DNA from: Spirochaetaceae bacterium
GTDB taxonomy: Bacteria; Spirochaetota; Spirochaetia; Treponematales; Breznakiellaceae
Assembly: GCA_031255315.1 (NCBI GenBank)
Contig: JAIRSS010000097.1
Location: forward strand, 1-25,059
Reading direction: 5' to 3'
DNA length: 25,059 nucleotides
Part shown: in pieces, positions 16,418 through 23,706 of the stretch
How positions within the stretch are numbered: the stretch's first letter is position 1
Layout of the letters: each line of letters opens with the position of its first letter
Notes under the pieces: model-generated
The model's input: only the letters and a program-made list of their open reading frames with translations
Told to the model about the DNA's origin: nothing
The model's database searches: none
Position numbers and translations under genes: made by a program

Positions 16418-17909
16418 ACATCCCCGCCTGACCCGGCATGATGAGGGTAGGGATAACCCTATGGAGAATTTCCCGTAACAGGGCGCTGTTCCGGTATTGT
16501 TCCGGCTTTTCACGGTCAAATTTGCAGACCGGCGTAAGCGCTTCGATCAGGGCGTGCACGTCCAGAGCGTCCCGGCTTTTCCGTTCAACCTTGAGGATAC
16601 GGCTGTGTTCGGTAAGGGAAGGCGTTTCATCCCCGGACCAGAGGGCTTCGTCTATCCGTTCCCCCGGACGGGGGCCGATATACTCGATCCGTATATCCTT
16701 TTCAGGCTCAAATCCATAGAACCGAATCATCTGTTCCGCCATGTCCCTAATCCGTATGGGTTCCCCCATGTCCAGCAGGTAGAGATTCCCATTGCCGCCG
16801 ACGCCGCCGGCCTTGAGTACCAGGGAACAGGCTTCCGGAATAGTCATAAACCAGCGCCGCATATCCGGGTCCGTAACCGTAACGGGGCCGCCCTTTTCAA
16901 TCTGTTTCTGGAAAAGCGGCATGATGGACCCCCTGGATCCCAGGACGTTACCGAAGCGGACGACTATAAAATGACCGGCGGCGGAATCCTCCCCGTTCCG
17001 GGCCGAAGCCGCTAAGACCAGGCGTTCACAAAGATATTTTGAAACCCCGTATACCGAGACCGGCTCCACCGCCTTGTCAGTCGTGATAAACACGAACCGT
17101 TTTACCCGGTGTTTCTGCGCGGCGCGGATCAGATTCAGGGTGCCGAAAAAGTTGTTCTCTATGGCCGCCACCGGGTTTTCTTCCAACAGGGGGACGTGTT
17201 TGTAGGCGGCGGCGTGGAAAACCACATCGGCCCGGAGCTTTCCCAAAATGTAATCAATGTAGGCTTCGTCTTTAAGGTCCCCAATAACCGGCACAAGGGA
17301 GGCTTTTTCGCCCACCCCCTCGTCCTGGAGCAGGCGGAGCTCCTTGTCAATCTGATAGATCGAATTCTCCCCATGCCCGAAGAGGTACAGCCGGGACGCC
17401 CCGCCGGAGAGAAGCTGCCGGCAGAGTTCGCCGCCGATGGATCCCCCCGCGCCGGTTACCAAAACCCGTTTGCCCCGCAAGTACGCCAGACTCTGCTTCA
17501 GGTTGACCGCCACCGGAGTACGCCCCAGGAGGTCCTGGGGGTCTATGGAGCGGGTCTGGATCAGGTGGGCGTCCCCTTCGATGATTTGAGAAATTCCCGG
17601 TAAAATACGGATCCGCGCGAACCCCGCTTTCTGTAAAACACCGTAAAGATCCGCAAGATACTCCCGGCTGGCGCTGGGAATGGCGATGACCGCTTCGTCG
17701 GCGGGATTCATGCGCAAGAGCCGGGCCACATCCCGGATAGGCCCCAGTACGGGAACCCCCCCGATCTTCCTGCCGATTTTTTCCGGATCATCGTCAAGAA
17801 ACGCCACGACTTCGCCGAAAATAGCTTTCTCTTTTAACTCCGCCGCCAATGTCTGACCGGCAAAGCCGGCGCCGATAATATAGAGGCGTCTTGATTTTTC
17901 TGTAATCAT
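16407..17909 (-). CDS. FlaA1/CapD-type nucleotide-sugar dehydratase
   Basis: The protein has 500 residues. An N-terminal CoA-binding-like Rossmann region (1-120, RRLYIIGAGFAGQTLAAEL) precedes the short-chain dehydrogenase domain, with TGAGGSIGGEL (152-162), HAAAYKHVPLLEENP and FITTDKAVEPVSVYGVSK (274-291). The last gives a Thr277-Asp278-Lys279 and Tyr287-x3-Lys291 arrangement. Tyr at 287 is Met in many PglF/WbpM enzymes, so it is FlaA1-like here. It lacks the four N-terminal membrane helices of PglF/CapD and is likely soluble. Expected chemistry is removal of water from UDP-GlcNAc to give a 4-keto-6-deoxy sugar. It lies 21 nt below the NusG paralogue and overlaps the aminotransferase. A 5-epimerising dehydratase (PseB-like) is possible. 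Confidence 0.88.
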   Translation of the reverse strand: MITEKSRRLYIIGAGFAGQTLAAELKEKAIFGEVVAFLDDDPEKIGRKIGGVPVLGPIRDVARLLRMNPADEAVIAIPSASREYLADLYGVLQKAGFARIRILPGISQIIEGDAHLIQTRSIDPQDLLGRTPVAVNLKQSLAYLRGKRVLVTGAGGSIGGELCRQLLSGGASRLYLFGHGENSIYQIDKELRLLQDEGVGEKASLVPVIGDLKDEAYIDYILGKLRADVVFHAAAYKHVPLLEENPVAAIENNFFGTLNLIRAAQKHRVKRFVFITTDKAVEPVSVYGVSKYLCERLVLAASARNGEDSAAGHFIVVRFGNVLGSRGSIMPLFQKQIEKGGPVTVTDPDMRRWFMTIPEACSLVLKAGGVGGNGNLYLLDMGEPIRIRDMAEQMIRFYGFEPEKDIRIEYIGPRPGERIDEALWSGDETPSLTEHSRILKVERKSRDALDVHALIEALTPVCKFDREKPEQYRNSALLREILHRVIPTLIMPGQAGMYGA

Positions 17910-17930
17910 AGGTCTTTCATCCGCAACAAA

Positions 17931-18473
17931 TCAGTACGACATCGTGGCCGGCCTCGCCGGTTCGATGATTTCGAATGCCAGATCGACGGCAAAGGAATCA
18001 TCGTAAATATCCAACCTGACCTTTGCCCTCCCTTTTCTTTTATCGACCTTTATTATCTTTCCCTCAAGACCCATGAGCGGCCCGTCGCTGACCACGATAC
18101 GGGAATTCTCATCGAAATAAACTTTTGATTTTCCGGCGATGGGGCCGACCCTCTTGATAAAGTGAAGCACAAGCTCCAGGTCCCGGTCCTGCAAGGGGCA
18201 TATATTCTGATTGGACCGTAAAAAACGGAAAAACCCGTCGGTTCTGCGGAATTCCCACTGGTAATGGAGAATATCATCCTCATTATCAATTTCGATGAAG
18301 ATGTATCCTGGAAAGATGGGCGGAGTCTCTGAAATCAGCGCGCCCTTCCGCCGCAGGTTAACGCTCCGTCTGGGAAAATATATCTCCAACGGCCTTTGGG
18401 GATAAAGCGCCTTATACAAATTGATATATTTCTCTTCCGCTCTCGTTCTGACTTGAACCGCGTAATACTTCAT
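17931..18473 (-). CDS. NusG paralogue, RfaH/LoaP/UpxY-type transcription antiterminator
   Basis: I start this 180-residue protein at the ATG at 18473 (MKYYAVQVRTRAEEKY), with AAGGAG 7 nt upstream; a longer frame lacks such a signal. Residues 1-105 form the NGN domain (PPIFPGYIFIEI at about 62-73 is the NusG hallmark), and residues 118-150 a KOW motif (SDGPLMGLEGKIIKVDKRKG). It binds RNA polymerase and in specialised paralogues permits read-through of long operons. It is the first gene of a glycan/Mo-hydroxylase operon, the classic place for RfaH/UpxY/LoaP-like regulators, so it likely controls its own operon. The leader above it contains candidate hairpins that could be its recognition site. 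A housekeeping NusG is less likely: there is no ribosomal-protein or secE context here. Confidence 0.85.
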   Translation of the reverse strand: MKYYAVQVRTRAEEKYINLYKALYPQRPLEIYFPRRSVNLRRKGALISETPPIFPGYIFIEIDNEDDILHYQWEFRRTDGFFRFLRSNQNICPLQDRDLELVLHFIKRVGPIAGKSKVYFDENSRIVVSDGPLMGLEGKIIKVDKRKGRAKVRLDIYDDSFAVDLAFEIIEPARPATMSY

Positions 18474-18645
18474 GAGAACACTCCTTATACCATAAAACCG
18501 CTCCATTATGCTATACTGCCGTGAGTTTGAGCGGCAAATCGCCGGGAGACGCAATTCCGTGAAGCGGACGCCCGTCTGGATTGCCCGCCGCTTGCTCCCG
18601 TCGGACGCGGGTCCGTGAAAAGACCTATAGACGCTCCTAAAATTT
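18474..18645 (-). promoter_or_regulatory. Structured leader of the NusG-paralogue operon
   Basis: About 172 nt lie between the predicted transcription start and the ATG. On the RNA strand GGAC/GTCC close a short loop at 18603-18614. AAGCGG (18600-18560 region, minus strand) can pair with CCGCTT about 20 nt later. Two GC-rich stems in an otherwise AT-leaning leader suit a target for processive antitermination. No terminator T-run is apparent. Assignment is structural inference. Confidence 0.35.
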
Positions 18646-18651
18646 GTATCT

Positions 18652-18680
18652 AGAATAAAAAAATGCGCAGTACCGGACAA
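18652..18680 (-). promoter_or_regulatory. Sigma70-type promoter of the NusG-paralogue operon, overlapping the fhs start
   Basis: On the minus strand TTGTCC (18680-18675, inside the first codons of fhs) is spaced 17 nt from TATTCT (18657-18652). The fhs ATG lies between the two boxes, so RNA polymerase at this promoter would cover the fhs translation start. Confidence 0.5.
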
Positions 18681-20417
18681 CAGCCTTCTGACATTGAAAT
18701 TGCCCAGGCCGCAAAAATCGAAAAGATACGCGATATTGCCGGGCGGATGGGAATTCCCTCCCGGTGGATCGAGGAATACGGCCTTTACAAGGCAAAAATA
18801 GACTGGCGGCTTTTAAAGTCGCCGGATTTGGCGCCGCCCCGGGCAAAGTATATTAATGTTACCGCAATCAGCCCTACGCCGCTGGGGGAAGGAAAGACTA
18901 CTACCACGGTGGGGCTGGTTCAGGGCCTGGGCCGCATCGGGAAGAACGCGGCGGCGGCCCTGCGGCAGCCGTCTATGGGGCCAACCTTCGGGATCAAGGG
19001 AGGCGCCGCGGGAGGCGGATACAGCCAAATCATCCCAATGGAGGATTTTAACCTCCATCTGACCGGGGATATTCATGCGGTATCTGCGGCGCACAATCTC
19101 TGCGCCGCCGCGGTAGACGCCCGAATCTACCATGAATCCCGGCGGCCGGCTTCCTATTTTGAAAACCTGGGGCTTCGAAAGCTGGACGCTGACCCCTGCC
19201 GGGTAAGCATAGGCCGGGTAGTAGATATGAACGACCGGGCTTTGCGGCATATTGTTACCGGTCTTGGCGGCCGGACTGACGGGCCGCTCCGGGAGAGCCG
19301 GTTCGACATCGCCGTTTCAAGTGAAGTCATGGCGGTTCTGGCTTTGGCGAAAGATCTGCCGGATCTGCGGATACGGCTTGGCCGAATAACAGCGGCCTTT
19401 GATACGAAGGGAACCCCCCTTACCGCCGAGGATTTTGGGGCAGCCGGGGCCATGACGGTCCTGCTGAAGGACGCCCTCAAACCCAACCTTCTTCAGACGA
19501 TCGAGGGCCAGGGCGCTTTTGTTCACACAGGACCCTTTGCCAACATCGCCCAGGGCAATTCTTCGATTATCGCGGACCTTGTGGCGGTCCGGTACGCCGA
19601 TTATGTGGTTACCGAAAGCGGGTTCGGGTCCGATATGGGGATGGAGAAATTCTTCAATATCAAATGCCGCGCATCGGGCCTGGTTCCCGACGCGGTGATT
19701 TTGGTCGCCACGATACGCGCGCTCAAATCCCACGGCGGCGGCCCCGCGGCAACGCCCGGCAAGGCGCTTCCGCCGGAGTACCGGGAAGAAAATCTGGACC
19801 TCCTGCGGAAGGGAATCGCCAACCTGACGGCCCATATCGCCATAGTCCGGCGCTTCGGCGTTCCGGTGGTGGTTGCCGTGAACGCCTTCCCCACGGATAC
19901 CGGCGCCGAGTGGGATATTGTCCGTAATGAAGCCCTCAAAGCCGGGGCCGCCGACGCGGTGGTCACCCGGCACTGGGCCGAGGGCGGCGAAGGCGCGGTA
20001 GACCTGGCCCGGGCGGTGGAAAAAGCCGCCGCCCTGCCCTCCCGGTTTAAATACCTCTATCCCGCGGAGATGGGCTTGGCCGCGAAGATAGAAACCATAG
20101 CACGGGAAGTCTACGGCGCCTGCGGCGTGGATTTCGCCGGCGGCGTCCGAGCCAGCCTGGAAAAATTTGAAGACCAGGGCTTCGCGTCTTTTCCCGTATG
20201 TATGGCCAAAACCCAATACTCCCTATCCCATGATCCGACCCTCAAAGGCGCTCCTACAGGCTGGCGGCTCCCCGTCCGGGAAGTACGGCTTGCCGCCGGC
20301 GCGGGCTTCGTATGCCCCCTCTGCGGGGATATTACCACCATGCCCGGCCTCCCTTCCCGACCCGCTTTCATGAATATTGATGTGGACGGTAACGGGAAGA
20401 TTACGGGCCTGTTTTAA
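18663..20417 (+). CDS. fhs: Formate-tetrahydrofolate ligase
   Basis: This 584-residue cytoplasmic enzyme converts formate, ATP and tetrahydrofolate to 10-formyl-THF. It is used in one-carbon metabolism and, in acetogens, in the methyl branch of the Wood-Ljungdahl pathway. The N-terminus SDIEIAQAAK is typical. ATP-site motifs include TPLGEGKTTTTVGLVQGL, followed by QPSMGPTFGIKGGAAGGGYSQ and EDFNLHLTGDIHA. GLPSRPAFMNIDVDGNGKI closes the protein as usual. It is some 25 residues longer than common ~557-residue forms. The ATG is fixed by an in-frame TAG four codons upstream, and no Shine-Dalgarno sequence is visible, only an A-run. It stands alone between minus-strand operons, with no other pathway gene beside it. 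I found no convincing promoter of its own. Confidence 0.97.
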   Translation: MRSTGQQPSDIEIAQAAKIEKIRDIAGRMGIPSRWIEEYGLYKAKIDWRLLKSPDLAPPRAKYINVTAISPTPLGEGKTTTTVGLVQGLGRIGKNAAAALRQPSMGPTFGIKGGAAGGGYSQIIPMEDFNLHLTGDIHAVSAAHNLCAAAVDARIYHESRRPASYFENLGLRKLDADPCRVSIGRVVDMNDRALRHIVTGLGGRTDGPLRESRFDIAVSSEVMAVLALAKDLPDLRIRLGRITAAFDTKGTPLTAEDFGAAGAMTVLLKDALKPNLLQTIEGQGAFVHTGPFANIAQGNSSIIADLVAVRYADYVVTESGFGSDMGMEKFFNIKCRASGLVPDAVILVATIRALKSHGGGPAATPGKALPPEYREENLDLLRKGIANLTAHIAIVRRFGVPVVVAVNAFPTDTGAEWDIVRNEALKAGAADAVVTRHWAEGGEGAVDLARAVEKAAALPSRFKYLYPAEMGLAAKIETIAREVYGACGVDFAGGVRASLEKFEDQGFASFPVCMAKTQYSLSHDPTLKGAPTGWRLPVREVRLAAGAGFVCPLCGDITTMPGLPSRPAFMNIDVDGNGKITGLF

Positions 20418-20468
20418 GCCTAACAAGCGGGTACGGTTAGAACACACCCAAAACGTTACCAACCAGGG

Positions 20469-21230
20469 CTATCCGTTCTTTTTGAACAGCTTGTAAACAA
20501 GCAGAAGAAACTTGTAGCGAAGGTACGGAAAAATTCTAAAAATAAGGAGGGGGTTGCGGAAACAGAAACCTATCCATTCCAGGCCGTTTTCAAAGACCCC
20601 CGGTGAAGGACGATGCTTCCGTTCAGCGAAAACATCGTAAAGATCGCTGCACCACAGGCGAAGCCCCAGGTTAAGCTGACTGTTGTTTCGGGCTATCCAC
20701 CGTTCCCCTCCTTTTACTCCTTTACCGACCAGAAGGAGGGCGGGCGCCGCCTTGCGTATGGCGGTGAGCAGGAACGGTTCTTCCTGGCGTTTGAAACCGC
20801 TGGGGTGACAGCCGACCAACCGGAGGCGCGGGAAGGTTTGGCGTATGTTTTTTTCAGTCTTTTTGAGGATATTCCCCTTCCCGCCTAAAAGGTAGGCGGA
20901 AAATTCCCGGTTTTCCAGGACGGTCAGAATATTGACCACAAAGTCAAACGGCATGTAGCGAACAGGAGTCTTCCCGGTAAGGAACTTGGCGCCTCCGACC
21001 AGACTCTTTGAAATAGGGATGATCAGGGAAGCGCTGGTAATATAGGCCCGGTATTCCCCATTCCGTCTTGCCTTGAGGAGATCCCACAAGGAAAGAAGAA
21101 CGATATTTTCGCCTTTTCCCGACGCTAATAATTGAAAAATACGATCTGACACCTGTTCCCGGGGCAGAATATCCAGGGGCACTTTAAGCAGGTTGATCCT
21201 TTCCGTTAACGGCTTACTCTCGGCATCCAC
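20469..21230 (-). CDS. WecG/TagA/CpsF-like glycosyltransferase, degenerate at active-site positions
   Basis: The 253-residue protein starts at GTG 21230, with GGAG 8 nt upstream, overlapping rsmE by 25 bp. The overall pattern fits the WecG/TagA/CpsF family, which adds ManNAc(A) to lipid-linked GlcNAc: ILPREQV, ENIVLLSLWDLLKARRNGEYR, SAYLLGGKGNILKKTEKNI, LLLVGKGVKGGERWIA and C-terminal GLEWIGFCFRNP. Positions normally filled by catalytic residues differ. The T-x-N site reads LSL (46-48), the PDG motif reads PIS (72-74), and the PKQE motif reads KGGE (173-176). The C-terminus is hydrophobic and basic (FPYLRYKFLLLVYKLFKK) and could sit on the membrane. It may be a divergent enzyme, or a non-catalytic relative. 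Alignment by eye. Confidence 0.7.
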   Translation of the reverse strand: MDAESKPLTERINLLKVPLDILPREQVSDRIFQLLASGKGENIVLLSLWDLLKARRNGEYRAYITSASLIIPISKSLVGGAKFLTGKTPVRYMPFDFVVNILTVLENREFSAYLLGGKGNILKKTEKNIRQTFPRLRLVGCHPSGFKRQEEPFLLTAIRKAAPALLLVGKGVKGGERWIARNNSQLNLGLRLWCSDLYDVFAERKHRPSPGVFENGLEWIGFCFRNPLLIFRIFPYLRYKFLLLVYKLFKKNG

Positions 21231-22006
21231 AAAGCACTCTCCACAAGAATGATACGTATAGCCGCCTGAGCATACAGGGCGGCGGTTTCAGTCCGTAAAA
21301 CGGTCTCACCCATAGTAAGGGGTTTAAATCCCGCACTCATACAGCGAGAGACCTCTTCCGGAGAGAACCCTCCCTCTGGGCCCACCGCAAGAACCACCAA
21401 ATCAGGATGGTTATTAAGATACTCGTGGAAAGAACCCTGTTCAAGAGGGGTTTGATGAAAGAGAAGCCCCACAGGACGCTCATACTTCCTCTTAAGTTCC
21501 TCCCAATATTCAAGGAGCTCGTCGAACGCCGCCGCCGCCCGCACCCTGGTGGCTGTCCCCGAACCGCTTTGCTGCCGGGCCTCCCGGATAATACGCCGCC
21601 ACCGCTCAAGCCGTCCGCCCGAATCGTCCGGGCGGGACACCGAATAGGCGGATATGAAGGGCGCTATTTCTGTAACCCCTCCCTCGGCGGCTTGACATAT
21701 GATACGGTCCATTTTAGCGCCTTTCGGCAGGCCCTGGAACAGGATCAGAGGCGGCAACGAGGACCCCTGGGGCTCCCGGCCCGTTTCTTCCGGCCCCGCC
21801 GCTTGGGGAAGAAGGCGTTCACCTGTGAGGCAGCCCTCCGTCATGGAAACAATCCTGACCTTTACGGGCTCGCCGCTGGGGAGGAGGGCGTTCAGAACCG
21901 CCCCGGGACGCAGACGTTTTACATGAACAAGATAATGAAAATCCCGTCCGGTAATACACACCCGTCCGCCCGAATCGGGCATACCGGGCAGGATGAATTG
22001 CTTCAT
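21206..22006 (-). CDS. rsmE: 16S rRNA (uracil-1498-N3)-methyltransferase
   Basis: The 266-residue protein is of normal length. It has the N-terminal PUA-like domain (MKQFILPGM, then HYLVHVKRLRPG). The SPOUT domain carries QGLPKGAKMDRIICQAAEGGVTEI, IIREARQQSGSG, LAVGPEGGFSPEEV and MGETVLRTETAALYA, the SAM-binding knot. It methylates U1498 of 16S rRNA. It heads a short unit with the glycosyltransferase-like gene, which overlaps its 3' end by 25 bp. No strong ribosome-binding site precedes the ATG. The context shows no special role. Confidence 0.95.
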   Translation of the reverse strand: MKQFILPGMPDSGGRVCITGRDFHYLVHVKRLRPGAVLNALLPSGEPVKVRIVSMTEGCLTGERLLPQAAGPEETGREPQGSSLPPLILFQGLPKGAKMDRIICQAAEGGVTEIAPFISAYSVSRPDDSGGRLERWRRIIREARQQSGSGTATRVRAAAAFDELLEYWEELKRKYERPVGLLFHQTPLEQGSFHEYLNNHPDLVVLAVGPEGGFSPEEVSRCMSAGFKPLTMGETVLRTETAALYAQAAIRIILVESALWMPRVSR

Positions 22007-22013
22007 ACTAAAA

Positions 22014-22081
22014 CCGTCGGACGAAGGTCCGCAGCACGCCGGTTAATCGGGATTTTTGCGTTACGGTTGATGCAAAAATCC
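22014..22081. repeat. Hairpins between ctpA and rsmE
   Basis: GGATTTTTGC (22050-22059) and GCAAAAATCC (22072-22081) form a perfect 10-bp stem with a 12-nt loop; it follows the ctpA stop and could act as its terminator, although no T-run follows. Next to it CGGAC/GTCCG (22018-22031) form a small stem within CGTCGGACGAAGGTCCG, similar to CGTCGGACGCGGGTCCG at 18599-18615. Confidence 0.5.
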
Positions 22082-22098
22082 ACAAGCGCGCCAGGCTG

Positions 22099-23589
22099 CT
22101 AGGAGGCCAACGCGCCCTCTTCCTCGCTTGACTCTTCCTGTAAGACTCTAAGCGTCTTCGTCGTCCGCATCAGCGCGTTATAAGCTCCGCCCCGGAGGAT
22201 TTTCACCGCCTCCTGGAGTTGGACGTCATACTCCATGTCATATATCGGGACAATTACGGTGCGGTTTTGCTCATCCCGCACCAGGCGGCGCAAAAGAACC
22301 ACGTCAAGCTGGTACTCCTCGTTCAGTTCGCGGACAAACCGATCCACTTGGCCGGCGGAAGCGCCGGGGTTTTCTTCTACAAACAGGGGAATCTTATTCG
22401 CCCCTATCAGCGCGGAAAGCTGTTCCGAATCCACCTCAGTAAATTCCGGAAAAAGAACCTCCAAGTCCGGGGGGATACCGATTTTGTCGATGTTCACGTC
22501 GCTGGGGGTGTAGTACCGGGCGGTCGTGATCTTGAACCCCGCCTTATCCAGGGGGTAGACCTGCTGGACCGAGCCCTTGCCGAAGGACTTTTCCCCCACT
22601 AAATACGCCCGGCCCCTATCCTTCAAAGCCCCGGCCACGATCTCCGACGCCGAAGCGGATCCCCGGTTAATGAGGACCACCACGGGTATTTCCGAAGGCA
22701 CCAGGGTAGTCCGGCGGGCGTTGAAAATTGTATTCTCCGAAGCTATCCGGGATTTAACCGAGACAACCACCCCGCCTTCCAGAAAGAAGTCCCCTATCCC
22801 AACGGCGGACTGGAGAAGGCCGCCGTAATTATTCCGCAAATCAAGGACAAGGCCCTTATAGCCCTGGGTCTGGAAGTTCCCCAGCGCGGTCCGGGTTCGT
22901 TCCACCGTCAAAGCGTTGAAACTAATGAGTTTCAGGTACGCGATGTCTCCAATCATGGCGTGTTTTACCGTCGGCACCTCAATAACTTCCCGGACGAGGG
23001 ATACGGGAAATTCAAGGGTCTTTCCCCGGCGGATCACGAGCTTGATTTCCACCCCCGGCGGCCCCTTGAGACGGGTCAGCACTTCATCCATCGTAAGGGC
23101 GTCGGTGGCTTCCCCGTTAATTTCCTTGATAAGATCCCCCGGTTTAAGCCCCGCCCGCCATCCGGGAGTATCCTCTATGGGGGAGGCCACTTCCACATAG
23201 AGCGGCCTGCCGTCAGGACGTTCATTTACCGGCTTGGAAATGTAGAGGCCCACTCCCCCATAGGTCCCCTGGATGACGTTCTCGCTCAGGTCGGCCATCT
23301 CCGACTCCTGCAAATATGCCGAATACGGATCGCCCAACGCGCCAAACATCCCGCGTAAGGCTCCCTCGTACACGACTTTGGGGTCTACGTCTTCAACATA
23401 ATGATTTTGGATAAAATCAAACACATTCTGCAAAAGATTCGTGTAATGCCGTGAACTCTGGTCTTTCCCCTGGGCTTCCAGCCGGGGGACTGATGCAATA
23501 ATGAATATACCGCACAAAACAAGGGTTGGTACCAGCCAAAGAACCGCGGAAAAGGATTTCCGTCCAGAAAGATTTTTTATGGGTTTCAT
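22099..23589 (-). CDS. ctpA: Carboxyl-terminal processing protease (S41 family)
   Basis: I start this 496-residue protein at the ATG at 23589 (MKPIKNLSGRKSF). The frame stays open for another 429 codons upstream, but that stretch is the antisense of the caspase-like gene. An N-terminal membrane anchor or signal (15-33) is followed by a helical region, then a PDZ domain (about 108-200, GGVGLYISKP... AGLKPGDLIKEING). The S41 protease domain has NRGSASASE with catalytic Ser313 and FGKGS with Lys338. A C-terminal domain of unknown role follows. It acts in the periplasm on C-termini of envelope proteins. It has no clear Shine-Dalgarno site, and its promoter predicts a start of transcription very near the ATG. 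Confidence 0.93.
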   Translation of the reverse strand: MKPIKNLSGRKSFSAVLWLVPTLVLCGIFIIASVPRLEAQGKDQSSRHYTNLLQNVFDFIQNHYVEDVDPKVVYEGALRGMFGALGDPYSAYLQESEMADLSENVIQGTYGGVGLYISKPVNERPDGRPLYVEVASPIEDTPGWRAGLKPGDLIKEINGEATDALTMDEVLTRLKGPPGVEIKLVIRRGKTLEFPVSLVREVIEVPTVKHAMIGDIAYLKLISFNALTVERTRTALGNFQTQGYKGLVLDLRNNYGGLLQSAVGIGDFFLEGGVVVSVKSRIASENTIFNARRTTLVPSEIPVVVLINRGSASASEIVAGALKDRGRAYLVGEKSFGKGSVQQVYPLDKAGFKITTARYYTPSDVNIDKIGIPPDLEVLFPEFTEVDSEQLSALIGANKIPLFVEENPGASAGQVDRFVRELNEEYQLDVVLLRRLVRDEQNRTVIVPIYDMEYDVQLQEAVKILRGGAYNALMRTTKTLRVLQEESSEEEGALAS

Positions 23590-23598
23590 GTAACTTAT

Positions 23599-23628
23599 AT
23601 AATGAGGATAAACGTCCTGCTTTGTCAA
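23599..23628 (-). promoter_or_regulatory. Promoter of ctpA
   Basis: On the minus strand a consensus TTGACA (23628-23623) is spaced 18 nt from CATTAT (23604-23599). The predicted start of transcription falls within a few bases of the ATG at 23589, so the message may be almost leaderless. Confidence 0.5.
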
Positions 23629-23637
23629 TAATGCGGG

Positions 23638-23666
23638 TTGACAAACATACCCAGATAGTGATGAAT
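23638..23666 (+). promoter_or_regulatory. Promoter of the caspase-TPR gene
   Basis: A consensus TTGACA (23638-23643) is followed after 17 nt by ATGAAT (23661-23666), a weak -10. Its -35 box is 9 bp from the -35 box of the ctpA promoter, so the two are back to back. Confidence 0.35.
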
Positions 23667-23706
23667 TAGAAAGTGAAAAAAACTTGATAAGGAGGTTTTG
23701 CTGTAT

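Noticed and set aside
16418..16519. Longer start of the DegT aminotransferase
   Set aside because: The extra 34 residues do not resemble the family and would overlap most of the dehydratase C-terminus coding region. The ATG at 16417 gives a standard N-terminus.
18592..18656. Promoter for fhs on the plus strand (TTGCTC, TATAGA, TAGAAT boxes)
   Set aside because: No pair of boxes has a spacing near 17 nt, so none could be called.
18474..18680. Longer start of the NusG paralogue
   Set aside because: The added 69 residues are not NusG-like and span the predicted promoter. The ATG at 18473 has a strong ribosome-binding site.
20418..20468. Terminator between convergent fhs and the TagA-like gene
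   Set aside because: Only weak complementarity (GGTA/TACC) is present and there is no T-run; the 51 bp hold nothing I can support.
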